Below the pieces are notes generated by a model. The model did no database searches. It saw nothing but the letters and a program-made list of their open reading frames with translations, and was not told the origin of the DNA. The translations under genes were made by a program, and so were the position numbers. This document shows, in pieces, positions 20,783 through 32,574 of a stretch of 64,000 nt of DNA; within the stretch, counting starts at the first letter, position 1, and each line of letters begins with the position of its first letter. This DNA comes from Pythium myriotylum. Taxonomy: Eukaryota; Oomycota; Peronosporomycetes; Pythiales; Pythiaceae. The stretch lies in contig JALJCQ010000011.1 in NCBI GenBank assembly GCA_023091665.1, positions 806,001-870,000 of the forward strand, given 5' to 3'.

Positions 20783-22556
20783 CTAGTCGTCCTGGTTGCG
20801 CATGTACGCTATCATGATTTCTTCAAATGCAACCTGGTAATACCCACGGTTTCGAATGGTAGTGTGGTCTCCCGGGACAATGTCCACGTAGCTCTCTGTG
20901 ACTGGCTGATAGGCATTCTGTGGCTTCGACTTGGGCCCGAAAAACTCTTGCAGCTTGTAGCATGCACCCTCCAGGTAATACGTGTCCTCAGATCCGCAAA
21001 CCACGTGGATTTTGTCTTGAAGTTTGTCGAGTAACTCTTGTCCGCCCTCGCGAAGGACCTTTACGATGTCGAATCTGGACCAGTACTCAACGACATCCCG
21101 GTTGATCACCCCAGTCGATTTGTCGAAGAGAGGGACGGGCAGTCCGGTAATGTAATCTCGAGGGCCAAAGACCGCAAACTACATCGAAGAAGAAGATGGT
21201 TAGACCACATCTCGCACAGTAAGACCTGCGTGAACTCACAAATGCGTCCCACTGGCCACCGTTTCCGTTTGCAAACACGCGTTCCACAAGGTTCTCGTTT
21301 CGGATTGTGCAGGTCACTTCTCCACCTTCTCGGCTTGTTGGGTACGGTCGTCCGTAAGGATCCCAAAACATGTTCTTCGACTCATAGATGTTGACGATCT
21401 GGAATGCGCTGAAATCAACCGGGTCTGGAGCAGAGCTCCATGCACCTCCGAAGAACTCTGGGTTTTGGATCTGCAACCACAATGCCGACCAACCGCCACT
21501 GGAATGTCCATGGAGGAAGCGTCCAGTGCTGTTCTTAACCATGGGAAACTGTGATTCGAGGTACGGGATGAACTCGGTCACAAGTGCTGTACCCCAAGGA
21601 CCGTTGCAATCACTGTCAGCAAACGAAGTGTGGCCATACTTAAATCGCGAGCCGAGAGTTACTCGAAACATTGGTACTTCCCAGTCTTCAGACTTCCATA
21701 CATCACCCATCTCTGAAGACAGGAATGCGCGTGCTCTGTCCGCAAAAGTCTCCGTGCCCGTGAAACCCTCTATGTAGTAAATGGTCGGGAACACGGCATC
21801 TGCCGAGCGAGACGCGTAGTCCAATGGAAGCACGACCGATGCGAACATGAAGACATCCTTTCCGTGGAATTCGCTTAGAAGCTCGCTCTTCATGGCAACG
21901 TGCTGGATCCACTCATCTGAGGTCAAGTCCATCGTTTCTGTAATCACCTAGAGGCCAACAATGCTGAATGCCGAATCTCACTGCGTTCGTCCAACGATGC
22001 AAACGAACCTGATCGGCTACAATGTTGACGATGCGCTCGCCCTCCAAATGTTCTAATGTCACGCGAACAGGTTTGCTGTAGTGGTTTCCCAAACACGAGT
22101 TGGCATCTGGGTCATTCAAGTCTGTGGAGGTAAAGCCAACGTTAGAACGAGCAACAGAGCCGTGACAGATTCGAACCCACTCTCGCTGAAGAGCGCCTGG
22201 ACGTAGAGTTCATCCGAGAACGCCGATAGATCGTTTGGAACGAATGCCAACGCCTCCGGCATCGAGAACATTGCACTGTCGAAATCGGTGGTCTCTCCAG
22301 GAAGAACCTGCAGCACATCTTGGGCGAAGATGGGCTTCAGTGCATCCAGATCGAACGCATCCAAGCGCGGTTCGGGATCGCTCTTTGGCGCGAAGAAGAG
22401 CACCAAGCGGCCTGTGGGTAGCGTTTCCGTGCCGCCATACTCAACGCGAAAGGTCACGCTAGCTGACGGCGAACCCTCCGGGTACGAGTAGTACGTCTTG
22501 GGGCGGCTTCCGTTCTTGTCGAACGTCGGGAACACTTTCTCGAGCACGCGGTTCAT
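20783..22556 (-). CDS. Putative esterase, alpha/beta-hydrolase fold
   Basis: Model complement(join(20783..21178, 21240..21947, 22009..22121, 22181..22556)), 530 aa, introns of 59-61 bp. The second half looks like an esterase-D/tributyltin-type alpha/beta hydrolase: strand FPTIYYIEGF, then nucleophile elbow GHSSGGW (Ser about 312), and a late acidic/His region (VCGSEDTYY, VPGDHTT). The N-terminal 125 residues form a separate, possibly beta-rich domain. No signal peptide is seen from the chosen ATG at 22556; the frame is open a little further upstream without an ATG, so a 5' signal-peptide exon may be missing. Substrate unknown. Confidence 0.8.
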
Positions 22557-23061
22557 AGCTGCTGCTGGAGTGAGAGCGAAACAGCGACAAGCTGTCAGTG
22601 CCACGTATGGAATCGCTTCTCAGTCGATCGCAGTACCTTAATCGAACTGGTCGGAGGTTTTGTCGTCTACAGGCAGAATCGCACAGTGAGTCAGGAGTCT
22701 CAGGTCGCCTCTCCAGCAGAGACCGACGGGTGGGCGTGAGAACGTTCTCGTGGCGATTGATCTCGGCGGTCGCCACGTGTGCGCTGGGCTTCGACGGACG
22801 CAGAATGAGTAAAGCTGTCCGTGCTGCCTCCTTCCTGTGTTGTGGTGGGTGGGTGAGTTGCCCACATGGAGGACTCAACCCTGCCATATCGAATACCGAT
22901 TTCGCCAGCGAGTATCAGATCCCGCAGGTCCCAGATGCCGTCATCCATATTCGCCAACCGAGGGAGGGTGGCTGCCATTATGCGGGATCAGGAACCCCAT
23001 GGTACTGTGTTCAGATCGAAGAGAACGCCATCGTCCGACGTGACGCCGCCCCTCGACGGTC
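22557..23061. other. Divergent intergenic region
   Basis: About 500 bp between the esterase and the polytopic membrane protein. It may contain an unrecognised first exon of the esterase. A plus-strand open stretch here is Arg-rich and overlaps the start of the next gene in another frame; it is not called. Confidence 0.45.
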
Positions 23062-25833
23062 ATGCTGTCGGGCGAAGCGCGAGCGCCGCCGCCGTCCCGC
23101 TCTCTCGCGCAGCGCGCGCGCCGCGTCGTGCGACAGCTCGGCTTCTTCGTGGCGACGATGGCGACGGCGTGCTGGCGCCGCGGCCCGCGGGGCTGCTGGG
23201 CGGTGGCCGTGCGCATCTGCGGGCTGCCGCTCGAGTGGCTGCCCATCGAAAGCTCGCGCCGCCGACTGAGCTCCTCCATGGACTTTCTCGAGCAGTTCCG
23301 CCACGGACCCGAGACGCAGAGCGAGTGGAACCTGCTGCTCTGGCGCGTGACGTTCCCGATGATCGCGCTCATGATCTTCACGCTGCTGGCCGTGCTCGGC
23401 AAGTTCGGCCACCGCATCTACTCGCTTCTCGTGTGCCCCGTGTGGTACTTCAGCCAGTTCGTGTTGGTCGCCCATCCCTTTCTACTTGTGTTCAAGTTCC
23501 ACGAGAGTGATGCGAGCATTCGCAAGCGCATCTGGCAAGTGTTGGCGGTGCTCAGCTTCGCGATCAGCTTCATGGAGTGGTTTCTGTCCTCTCCTCCGGA
23601 TGCGGCGCCGTCGAAGCGTTCTACTACGCGGTTGGGCCCTTCACCAGCGTTCTCTGCCTCTCTTCGCGCGCGCTTTCTCCGGCACTCGTGGGTGGTCGCC
23701 AACACTGTGTTTGGTGTCGTCGCCTTGATTGCGATCCCTCGCTACTTCTACTTGCAGCGTCGCATTGTGGTACGCGAGAACCACGAGCCACTCACCTCAT
23801 CTCCGCCTTCCTCCACGACGTTGCTCTTGCCGCGTTCGCCAGCGTTGACTCCTCGATCAATTAGCGTCGAACCCGCCGACTCTTCTCGAGAGGAGCCGCC
23901 ATCGTCTGCCTCTGGATCAGTCTCGCTGTCGTCTGTGACTATCACATCGACAACGCCGCCAACGTCTACACGAGGCGTTTCGGGCGGTAGTAATCGCCCC
24001 TACTCTTCAATTCTAGTCTCGTCCTCCTCAACTTCGGCTCTTGCAGCACTAAAACGACGTTCAAGGGCTGTCTACATACTAACAGCGGCGTCTGCGGTGC
24101 TCGTCTGGATTGCAATGGTTTCCTCCTACAGCTCTCTCAAGACCGTGGAGGTCATTTCTAAGTACTGGTTCACCATTTATTTATTTTCACCTGCTGTGTG
24201 CGCACTGCTCATCTACGTGCTACGTGGCCAGTCCGCGTCGGTGTCTGCAAACCCGTCTGTATCGTTTGACTTCGTTGCGATATACTCGATTTTGATCGTG
24301 CATTTACCAGTGTTTCTCGGCCATCTATGCTTTCGACTGTTCACTATAGTCGAGCTCGCAGATCCAGCGCATCCTGCTCATGCAGAAGTTCGGGGGATCG
24401 ATTTTGCGTCAGCTGGAAGTGGCAGTGGTATCAACTTTAGTGCGTCAACATCATGGATGAAGCTCGGTATTTCTGTCGTGTACCTGCTAGTCATGCAGAC
24501 CTACTTCTATGCGATGACTCAAGTTGTCAACGCTATGGCGGAGCCATTTGCCCATCCTTCGCTTCTATATCTTGGTCAGTTGTACTATTATCTGTTCTGG
24601 TATGTGCTGGTGGGTTCAGACACGCCAATCGATGCACTCTACTGGGGCATGCTACTCGTGAACAACGTCCATATTGCATTCCTGAACACAGGCATCTACG
24701 CGGACGTCAAGCAGTCTTCAACGTCGTGTTTCTCCACTCCAGTTTTCTCAAATAGTCTCAACATGTTTCGAGGCTCGTCGATGGCTCTTTGCTTTCGAGC
24801 AACGACAATTACGATTGGTAACGTGACCGTCAAAAGTGCAGCGCAATGTGCCTCATCGTTGGTCCCTCAGACAGAATACGAATGGCGTGATAAGAGCGAT
24901 CCTGAAGAAGCATTTGAAGATGGTTCTACTGACACAAAGCTTTCGCTCGGATTGAGCGATACCGATGAAGCTGAGATCGAAAATGAAGGAAATGATGAAT
25001 CAGCGAACACGGTGAATCGGGCAAGCCGTCGTCATCAGAACAACTCGTTGAGAGTCCAATCCGCAACCAGTCCGAACACTAAGCAGAAGGCATCCCGGGT
25101 TAACCCGGGTCGCCGTCGTTCGTGGTCGTCATTGATGACGATTCCTTCGAGGTCCATCCTCGCTTTTGGCGGAGGGTCTTCTGCTGGAAGCGCGACAGGT
25201 GGTGTGCCGTCATCCTCTGCGACCATTTACTTCACACGTTGTACATGCCCGTCAAGCTCAGGTGGCGACGGAGCTACTACATGTTCATGCTCACGCTCTC
25301 CCCACGCCCCATCTTGCACAGAGAATGGTGAGCGCACAGTGTCAACGCCTCCTGTTTACAAATCTAGCACCAATATTGAGCAGCTAAGGCCGCTCTACTT
25401 TTTGATGAAGCTCGCCGAGCAAGATAACATGGCAGACACCACGGCACTCATCCTCGTTCCATCGTTGCTTACCCTGTTAGCTGTTCTCGACAAACCTTCT
25501 CACGGATTCTCGATCATTGCGGATCAACTCAATTTATGGGTGCGTTGTGTTTTCATGTTCGCTGGTCGAATGGGAGGTGCCTATTTGGCGCGTGAGATTT
25601 TCACTTACAAGCTACGGTCTCGCCTTCGACAGCAATCTGGTCGACGTGATCGCGCTGCCGAGGATGCCGTCCTGACCAACATCGAAGGCGTATCGACGCG
25701 CATGTGGATTCAACGACTGATGCTTCAAGATTTTCATCGTCACTTCTGGTACCTAACCGTGGTCACTATCGTTGTCACCTTCGCTTGCTTTGAGCGCATG
25801 GAGGTTCCCGCGCGGTTCGCTTTGCTAACGTGA
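23062..25833 (+). CDS. Large polytopic membrane protein of unknown function
   Basis: 923 aa, single exon. I do not recognise a characterised family. Hydrophobic segments by eye: about 96-116, 120-145, 158-176, 213-231, 340-365, 375-395, 410-435, 470-490 and 515-545, then a Ser-rich, acidic hydrophilic loop of about 250 residues, then three more near 800-815, 825-840 and 895-915. The loops hold long Ser/Thr/Pro stretches (about 240-335) and a small Cys cluster (CTCPSS..TTCSCS, about 730-750). It probably has 9-12 membrane spans. Starts later in the frame (the Met before DFLEQF) are possible. It interrupts the MATE cluster and need not be related in function. Confidence 0.8.
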   Translation: MLSGEARAPPPSRSLAQRARRVVRQLGFFVATMATACWRRGPRGCWAVAVRICGLPLEWLPIESSRRRLSSSMDFLEQFRHGPETQSEWNLLLWRVTFPMIALMIFTLLAVLGKFGHRIYSLLVCPVWYFSQFVLVAHPFLLVFKFHESDASIRKRIWQVLAVLSFAISFMEWFLSSPPDAAPSKRSTTRLGPSPAFSASLRARFLRHSWVVANTVFGVVALIAIPRYFYLQRRIVVRENHEPLTSSPPSSTTLLLPRSPALTPRSISVEPADSSREEPPSSASGSVSLSSVTITSTTPPTSTRGVSGGSNRPYSSILVSSSSTSALAALKRRSRAVYILTAASAVLVWIAMVSSYSSLKTVEVISKYWFTIYLFSPAVCALLIYVLRGQSASVSANPSVSFDFVAIYSILIVHLPVFLGHLCFRLFTIVELADPAHPAHAEVRGIDFASAGSGSGINFSASTSWMKLGISVVYLLVMQTYFYAMTQVVNAMAEPFAHPSLLYLGQLYYYLFWYVLVGSDTPIDALYWGMLLVNNVHIAFLNTGIYADVKQSSTSCFSTPVFSNSLNMFRGSSMALCFRATTITIGNVTVKSAAQCASSLVPQTEYEWRDKSDPEEAFEDGSTDTKLSLGLSDTDEAEIENEGNDESANTVNRASRRHQNNSLRVQSATSPNTKQKASRVNPGRRRSWSSLMTIPSRSILAFGGGSSAGSATGGVPSSSATIYFTRCTCPSSSGGDGATTCSCSRSPHAPSCTENGERTVSTPPVYKSSTNIEQLRPLYFLMKLAEQDNMADTTALILVPSLLTLLAVLDKPSHGFSIIADQLNLWVRCVFMFAGRMGGAYLAREIFTYKLRSRLRQQSGRRDRAAEDAVLTNIEGVSTRMWIQRLMLQDFHRHFWYLTVVTIVVTFACFERMEVPARFALLT

Positions 25834-25939
25834 AGCGCCAAGAAATCAACGTTTGCAGCCGTGGTACTTTGTGAAGCTAGTCGTTATGATTGTTCTTAAT
25901 CGCAACAACATAGTTACCAATGCATGGTGTGGTTCCTCC

Positions 25940-27669
25940 TCATTCATCCATGTGCGGGTGTGTGTTGAGATATGCCTCACGAACAGCAGCTTCCCAATCA
26001 AGCCGATTCGCATACTTCGCCAAGTTGAGGTTAAGTACCAGCATTCCGATCAGCTCCCCGATAAATAGCCCAGCGGCACCCAGATGCAGTGAGAAGGCAA
26101 GCACCAACCCAAGCGGGATCCCGATCATGACGAGAAACAGGAAGTTCAACTTCGCAATGAACCATTGCTTCCCAATAGCGCGGAACACACTCTCGATCCC
26201 GTACATCCACCCAAGCAACACCACGAGTAGTGCGACAACAGGATACAATGCTGTTGCAGCTTTTGCGACCGCCGGGTCGGTCGTGTAACTACTGGAGAAA
26301 GACCTAGCCAAGCAAGTTGTGATCACTGCCGAGAATACTGCGACGAAAACCATCACGCAGGTAGTCACGTGGCTGATGATCGCTGCCCGTGTCGAATTTC
26401 CGGCACCTATAGCAGTCCCAGCACGAATTGCTCCGCTGTTGCTAATTGCACCAAACGGTATGAGAGCGAGAGCCATGAGATTGCTCGCAATGTTGCTGGA
26501 AGCAATGGACTCGGTAGCATCTGGAAGGTAGCCGCAGAAGATTGAGATGAGATTGATACCGGACGCCTGAAATATCACCAACAAAATCGATGAGAGTCCG
26601 AGTGGTAGTTGACTAACCATCAACGCGTGAGCTTCCTTCAAGCGCCATCCCGACCAACCATACACAGCGGCCGGGCTTTTCAGCAATGCCCGCAAGAGCA
26701 TTACGAACTTGACAACTTCATTCACATCAGTGGCGATCAAGATACCAACATAGCCGAGCCCAGTGCAGTAGCCGAGTGTGTACGCAAGTGGGAGTGTTAG
26801 TAAGTTGGAGACGAATGGGATAAGTACCAGCGGTGTGACGATATGCTGGGATCTCAGAAGGGAAGTAGCCACTTCGTTAGAGAAAGTGAACGGAAGTGCT
26901 AAGGTGTTGATACCGACGAAATCTCCTGCAAGATCGGCAAGCCCCTGATTTTGTCCAAGTAACTTGAGCAAGAGAGGACAGTTGAGGCTGACTATTCCGG
27001 TGATCACCACACTGTACGTCACTGCAATCATGCCTGCCTGGCCATACAAACAGAGCTGGCTGAATTGCTTCGCCCCATAGGTTTGTGTGCAAACTGTCGA
27101 CAGAGCTGAACTGATACCTCCTATCACAGCGAGTGTGACTTGACCGAGGAAGAAATCTGAAAGCGAGCTTGCTGCTAGAATTTTGGCAGAATCTGAGCCT
27201 CCAACGTTCCCCAGCATCCATCCGATCATGATGGCTGGTAGAATAACGATGGCCTTTGATCCCGTCTACGACAGACATCCCGAACCACTGGGTGATTAGA
27301 ACAACAGCAGGGTCTACGTATATCGCTAAAAGCACTTACGAGAGGAACGGAGAGCTTGAATATAGCAAGGAGCTCCTCACTGGCTATCTCCTTCGGCTGC
27401 TTCGACTGGTCCTCGAATGCAGCCGCTTCCTCTCGCTTCTGGAGTGTCCGATCCAGCGCCTCCAGGTCAAGATCGTTATCAACGGAGACAACATCTCGCC
27501 CAGCTTTCACGATGAGTGGCGTGTTCTCGCTCGCAGCCGCATCAGTGGCGATTTTGGCGTGGTGACCGAGTCGTTGGACTTCGTCGTGGAGTCGGTCTTG
27601 TTGGGCGGCCTCGAGTTGTTGGAAGAAGTCATCTTGGGCCGCGTGGATCATCTCGTTTTGATGGACCAT
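25940..27669 (-). CDS. MATE family efflux transporter (shared exon 1, copy B)
   Basis: Model complement(join(25940..27265, 27340..27669)), 551 aa. Intron of 74 bp (GTAAGT...GTAG, phase 0). The leader protein differs from that of the 18218-19975 copy by a single residue (Phe for Leu in the AAQDD-F motif), yet exon 2 has many changes: LLRSQHIV, GWSGWRLKEA (Pro of WPGW lost), IRAGTAIGAGNSTRA, RAIGKQWFIAKLN (Cys replaced by Ile). The C-terminus is short (NTHPHMDE). It is the last MATE copy of the cluster, separated from copy A by the esterase and the polytopic protein. Confidence 0.93.
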
Positions 27670-27681
27670 GGCGACTGGAGA
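27341..27681 (-). repeat. Homogenised MATE exon 1, copy B
   Basis: Partner of 19647-19987: two substitutions over 341 bp and no indels, although the adjoining introns, second exons and upstream regions are clearly different. Confidence 0.95.
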
Positions 27682-28139
27682 ATGGCTGGTTCTGAAGATG
27701 GCGAATAGCAGAATGACATCGTGCGTGAGGAGACTGAAGTTGTTGAAGAGGAGCAACAAAACGGACTCTGATTCTGAGATTTTTGCATCAACTAACAGCT
27801 CATTAACTGAAATTATGTGATTACCTCTGGATGTTGAGAAATGCTACTGAAATAGTATGTACCGCCCCCGACATACTTCTGCGACACACCCTCAGAAGCC
27901 CCTTCAAAGCCCTTGAGACCCACAGCGAGTTCGTCAAGTGAACCATGAAGCTGCCTTGGTAGCTGTGTACCTGTGCTATAAAATTCACAACAACTTTCAA
28001 CGCATGTGCTCACTTGATGACAAAATACTAGTTCCCGGGTTTCTCTTCTCCAAGCTCAATCGGCAATAACGAAGACAAAGTCTAAGCGTTCCAGCAAGTG
28101 CAAAAATACAAGAATACATGTGCACTGTTTCAAATGCAT
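27682..28139. other. Intergenic region
   Basis: About 460 bp between the 3' end of the flippase gene and the start of the last MATE gene. Nothing coding is recognised. Confidence 0.55.
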
Positions 28140-31100
28140 CTACTGTGGTGGCGGTGGTGGAGGGGGCATCGTGACGAGTTCTGCACTTGGTCCGACGTTC
28201 TCGTCATGATCTTCGTCGTGGTGATTGTAACGGTGATGTGGAGTAGGTGCCTCAAAGGATACGTCGGCACCAACAGCTGCCGCAATCTCAGCTATGATCT
28301 TCTCCTTCCGTACCCACCGTCGTCGTCGCACGCATCGCCCAACGAGTTTGTTGAGTTTCTTCTTGAGACGCCGCCGTTCTTTGGCCGAAAGCTTTGCCGG
28401 TTGATTGAGCTGGGGGTCTCGCAAGAAGTCTTTGAATGTGGTCGAGTACTGCCATTGGTCTGAACCACCAAAGCGGTTATCAATCATCCACTCACTCAAA
28501 TCGAACGTCCAAGCCCCGTCGGTCATATCTGCGTTCGTGTATCGCGGTGGATCGGTGATAAATAAGTGCCCTGGCATTGATGAACCCCAGCCGGCAAAGA
28601 TCTGGAAACGCTGAATCTCGTACACAGCCTGGTCTTCCATAGGTAACCCTTTGATCTTCTCCTCAAAGCTCTGTTCGTCTTCCCCGGCTCGAGGGGATCG
28701 TGACACGAAACGGCGTCCGATCACGTCAACAGCCTGCGTTACTGGTAGCACTAGTTGGCGAAGTGGGTTGATGAACCGATCTTCAAGCACTTGAGTGGAG
28801 AATGCAAATCCAGTGTATGCCTTCTGACGGTCTGCGATGATTGAAGCCCGTGCTTGAGGAGATGAAGCCATTTGCTCCAGCAGATCGAACTGCGGCTTGG
28901 GTTGGTCCAGATCGGCGTGAAAGAGCTGGTAGTGGAGGTTTGGCGGTGTCCACTTCGCATTCTCTGCATCCGTTTTACCCTTGTGATGTTCTTGAAGGAT
29001 ATGATAATACTCTGGTAAAAATTCACGCTTGAAAGCTTTGAAGAGAAAATCGCGACCGAGACACAGTAGCAAACACATGTACGTGATCAGGTAGAACTCA
29101 CTCAGCGTGAAGACGTAAGGAAATGCGACGTCAGAGACTGTGGTTGGCAGCCCAATTGAGATGATCACCGCGCAAACGAACCAGAAAACAAAGGAAAATA
29201 AAAATGCGGTGACAGTGACGAAATTCCATGTCACGACGTTGAGAGCAAGCTTGCACCATCCAACAATGATCATGGCACAGTACGAGAATGCACCACACAC
29301 GTCTCGCGAGTAAGAGTTTCCTTGTGAATCTGTTTGCCCCACCAAGAAAGCTGGTACGAGCGCACAGACTGCGCCTTCGTACAATGCTTCGATAATCCAA
29401 GCCGCAAAAATCCTTAAGCTGAACTGCTCTCCCTGAGCCCCAGCGAAATACAGACCTGGAAACCTGTCCGCAATACTCGCCGGCACCTCTTGCTCAAGCA
29501 CGCCCGCGACACCGATCGGCAGCGAAGTCCAGAATATGTTGTAGCCGTTAATCCACATATTGTTGTAGTAAAGGGTGCCTGATCCACCACTGAGTGTACC
29601 GAGCACAAAGCACGAGCAGTACAAGATGATATTCTTGTAGACGACGTACAGCGCGAGCTTCGCCATACGCCGATAGTTCCAGTGCCCGTGAACGAGTAGC
29701 AGGCGTTTAAGAAAACGGAATTGTGCAATTGCAAAGTCACTCGAGTTGACGGCTTGCATACCTTCGTGACCAGATATTCCGATGCCGATGTGAGCCTCTT
29801 GGATCATGCCGACGTCATTGGCACCATCACCGATAGACAATGAGCGACAGCCTGGGATATTTGTCTTGTACAGGCGTACCACTTGAGCCTTTTGCTTCGG
29901 AGAAACACGGCAGCAGATCACGGCAACACAGTACTGTGAAACTTCTAGGAAGAGGTCGCATAGTACCTGGTGGTTGAAGACCATCGTCAGCGATCGACCA
30001 TCAACAATGATAGCTTGGGTACGGGTTGGGGCCCCGTCTTTGCGGTCGCTACGTAGTTGCTTGCAACGGTAGTAGAGTAAGTCGTACAGCTTGGAGCTGC
30101 TGGGGTAAGTATCGGTATTGATAATTAGCCGCTCCATATCGTTGTCCAACAGCTGACAGGCGAAGCCAATGTTGATCGCCGTCTCTTCCTTGTCTCCAGT
30201 CAGAATCCAGATCTTGATACCGGCCCTCGACAAGTCTGCGATTGTAGATGTCACTTGATCTTGCAAACGATCTTCGATAGCTGTCGCGCCGAGAAGCTCC
30301 AGTCCCATCTCCAAAGATTCCTCTAGTTCTTCGATATGATTAGGCTCGCCCATTTTTTGACGCTGCACTTGGCCTAGATCAGAGAGTGCGTTCTTATACT
30401 CCCTAGACCACTCCTGATACGCCGCCTCTGGAATCTCTTTTTGTGCGATAACGAGTGTGCGAAGTCCTTCAGACGCGTAACGTTCCAAATGCTGGGTAGT
30501 GACTTCGATGATGTGTGGATCACAGTTGTCGGGGTGCAAGCGATCGAAAATCACGGAGTCAGCACCCTTCGTGAGCAGAACGATACGTTTATCGGGTGTG
30601 CGAACAACCACCGACATTCGCTTCCTTGCACTTGTGAAGTCGATCATTTCGAGTAGTTCATACGTGATATCTTGTCCTGGTTGGTTAGGATTGCGAATTG
30701 CAACCGAGCCGTTCTTGCGGCCGACGAATTCGTATCCGAAGAATCTCGCACCTGAGACCAGAGCCAACTCATCGGGTGAAGATGCAGAAAACTTGGGTCC
30801 ATCTTCACCGTGCTCCAAGACGACGGAGTGGCAGACAGCTAGGTGGCACAAGAATGCTTCGATCCATGCTGCCTGCACCGCATTAGATTTTGCGTCACTG
30901 TCGCGGTTATATTCGCCTTGCGGGTCCACAAAGTGGACGTTTTCAAATTCTTTCTCGAATGGCGTGTTGTCAGCGAGCAGGTCGCTTGCTGAGACATCTT
31001 TTCCAAGGCGCCGAATCGCTTCACGGCCAATCTCTGTTGTACCACGACCATAGGAAACTCCATGGATCGACATCTTGCGAAAATCCATCTCGTTAGCTGT

Positions 31101-32574
31101 CAAGGTGCCCGTCTTATCGCTGAAAACGTGTGTGACTTGGCCGAGATCGTCATTTAAATCAGCGTTTCTCACGAGGGCTGGAGTGTCGGTGGTCTCGTCG
31201 TACATGTGGATATCGCGGTTGAGAAAGTAAGTCTGGTACGACTTGTCGATTGCGACAGTCACGTATAGCGTGATCGGAACAAATGACGCAATAAGGATCC
31301 AGTAGTAGCCCATGTAGATGCCCCAGCCAACAACGTCGTTACGGAACGGCGCTGTGCCACTCAAGTTATCCAGCATCAAGTACGTGGCTCGGTGGTAGTT
31401 TTGTGCTACCCAAATCGAGCACAGCACCGCGCCAAGCACGCACAAGACGAGCAGCGCAGCCATCAAGATGCCAATGCCTCGGTTTACGATGGCCAATATC
31501 TTGCTCGTCTTCATGGGCGTCTCACTCGCGGATTGCATGATCTTCGTATCCTTCCCGGTGTTGAGCACGAAACCATACACGTACGGTGTATTTCGGATAA
31601 CTGACCCGCGCAATGCGATGTTCTTGAGGTCGATCGGAATAGTGTGCCCCTTATGAGGCTCAAAACGTCCGGAAAAGTTGTTCACATCGTGGTTGGGCAG
31701 TTCACATAACACTCGGCCAGGTAGGTTGCCTAGAGAGCGAGGGTCGTTCAGCTGCGAGAATGTACAGCTGAGTGCCTGGCGGACTTTCAAATTGGTTTCT
31801 CCATCCAGCGACTTTGTCTCAACAAAGCAAATCCCAACAGGTGCATTCGGGTCAGGCTCTGAGACGGCTAAAAGCAAAATATCAGCCGGCACTGCTTCGT
31901 AATTGCACACTTTGAGTATGTCGCCAACTCGGACCTCGCTCCAAGCGACCTCACGAAAACACGTTTTCTCGTTTGCGTCAAATACCCGGGTCGGTCGAGC
32001 GTTCATTTTCCTGTCGGCTTGGTGACGAGCTCGGTCTTCAATAGCGGCGAAGACTGCGTCAATCGTCAGTACAATCGCCAACACCATCCACTGGTATGGC
32101 AATCCCTGCGTAGATGATATGGATGGAATGATCTGACCGGCACCGACGAGCAGGAAATAGAAGTTGGCGACCTGGGTGAGTCGCGCGTAGTAGAACTTGG
32201 GGATGAAGTTGAACTTGGTGTACTTCGCCGTGATAACCTTGTTGTCGCAAAACCCAATGTTCTCGCTGGGATTGTTAACGTACACAATACGTGACCCGTG
32301 TTCCGAAAGGGTTGGCGCTAAGACAAGTCCAGTCAATGTGAGAACAGGAGATAGCTCAGGATGTTCTAATCTGCTTACATCCCGAGATTAGAGTACTACC
32401 AGAGGTCACACTTCCTCCGGCGTCCGGCAGCACTACTGCACTGGCCGTGATGTCACCGTTCTCAAGCGAGCGGTAGGTCACGTCAGACTCCATTGACAAG
32501 TCACTGCGATTGGACTCGGCCCGCCCGCGCTTATGCGGCGGAGGGGCCGGTGGCAGCACAACGCCACCGTCCAT
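28140..32574 (-). CDS. P4-type ATPase, phospholipid flippase
   Basis: Model complement(join(28140..32317, 32379..32574)), 1457 aa; 61-bp intron (GTAAGC...TTAG, phase 1). P4 ATPases move phospholipids from the outer to the inner leaflet of plasma, Golgi or endosomal membranes, usually with a CDC50 partner. Seen: the N-terminal P4 signature with NPSENIGFCDN and PKFYYARL, the SLDGETNLK actuator motif, PITLYVT (P4-type TM4), the phosphorylation motif DKTGTLT with Asp about 466, and GDGANDVGMIQ about residue 894. The C-terminal tail is charged and ends MPPPPPPPQ. Start chosen at MDGGVV; an ATG at 32787 would add 71 residues. Confidence 0.95.
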
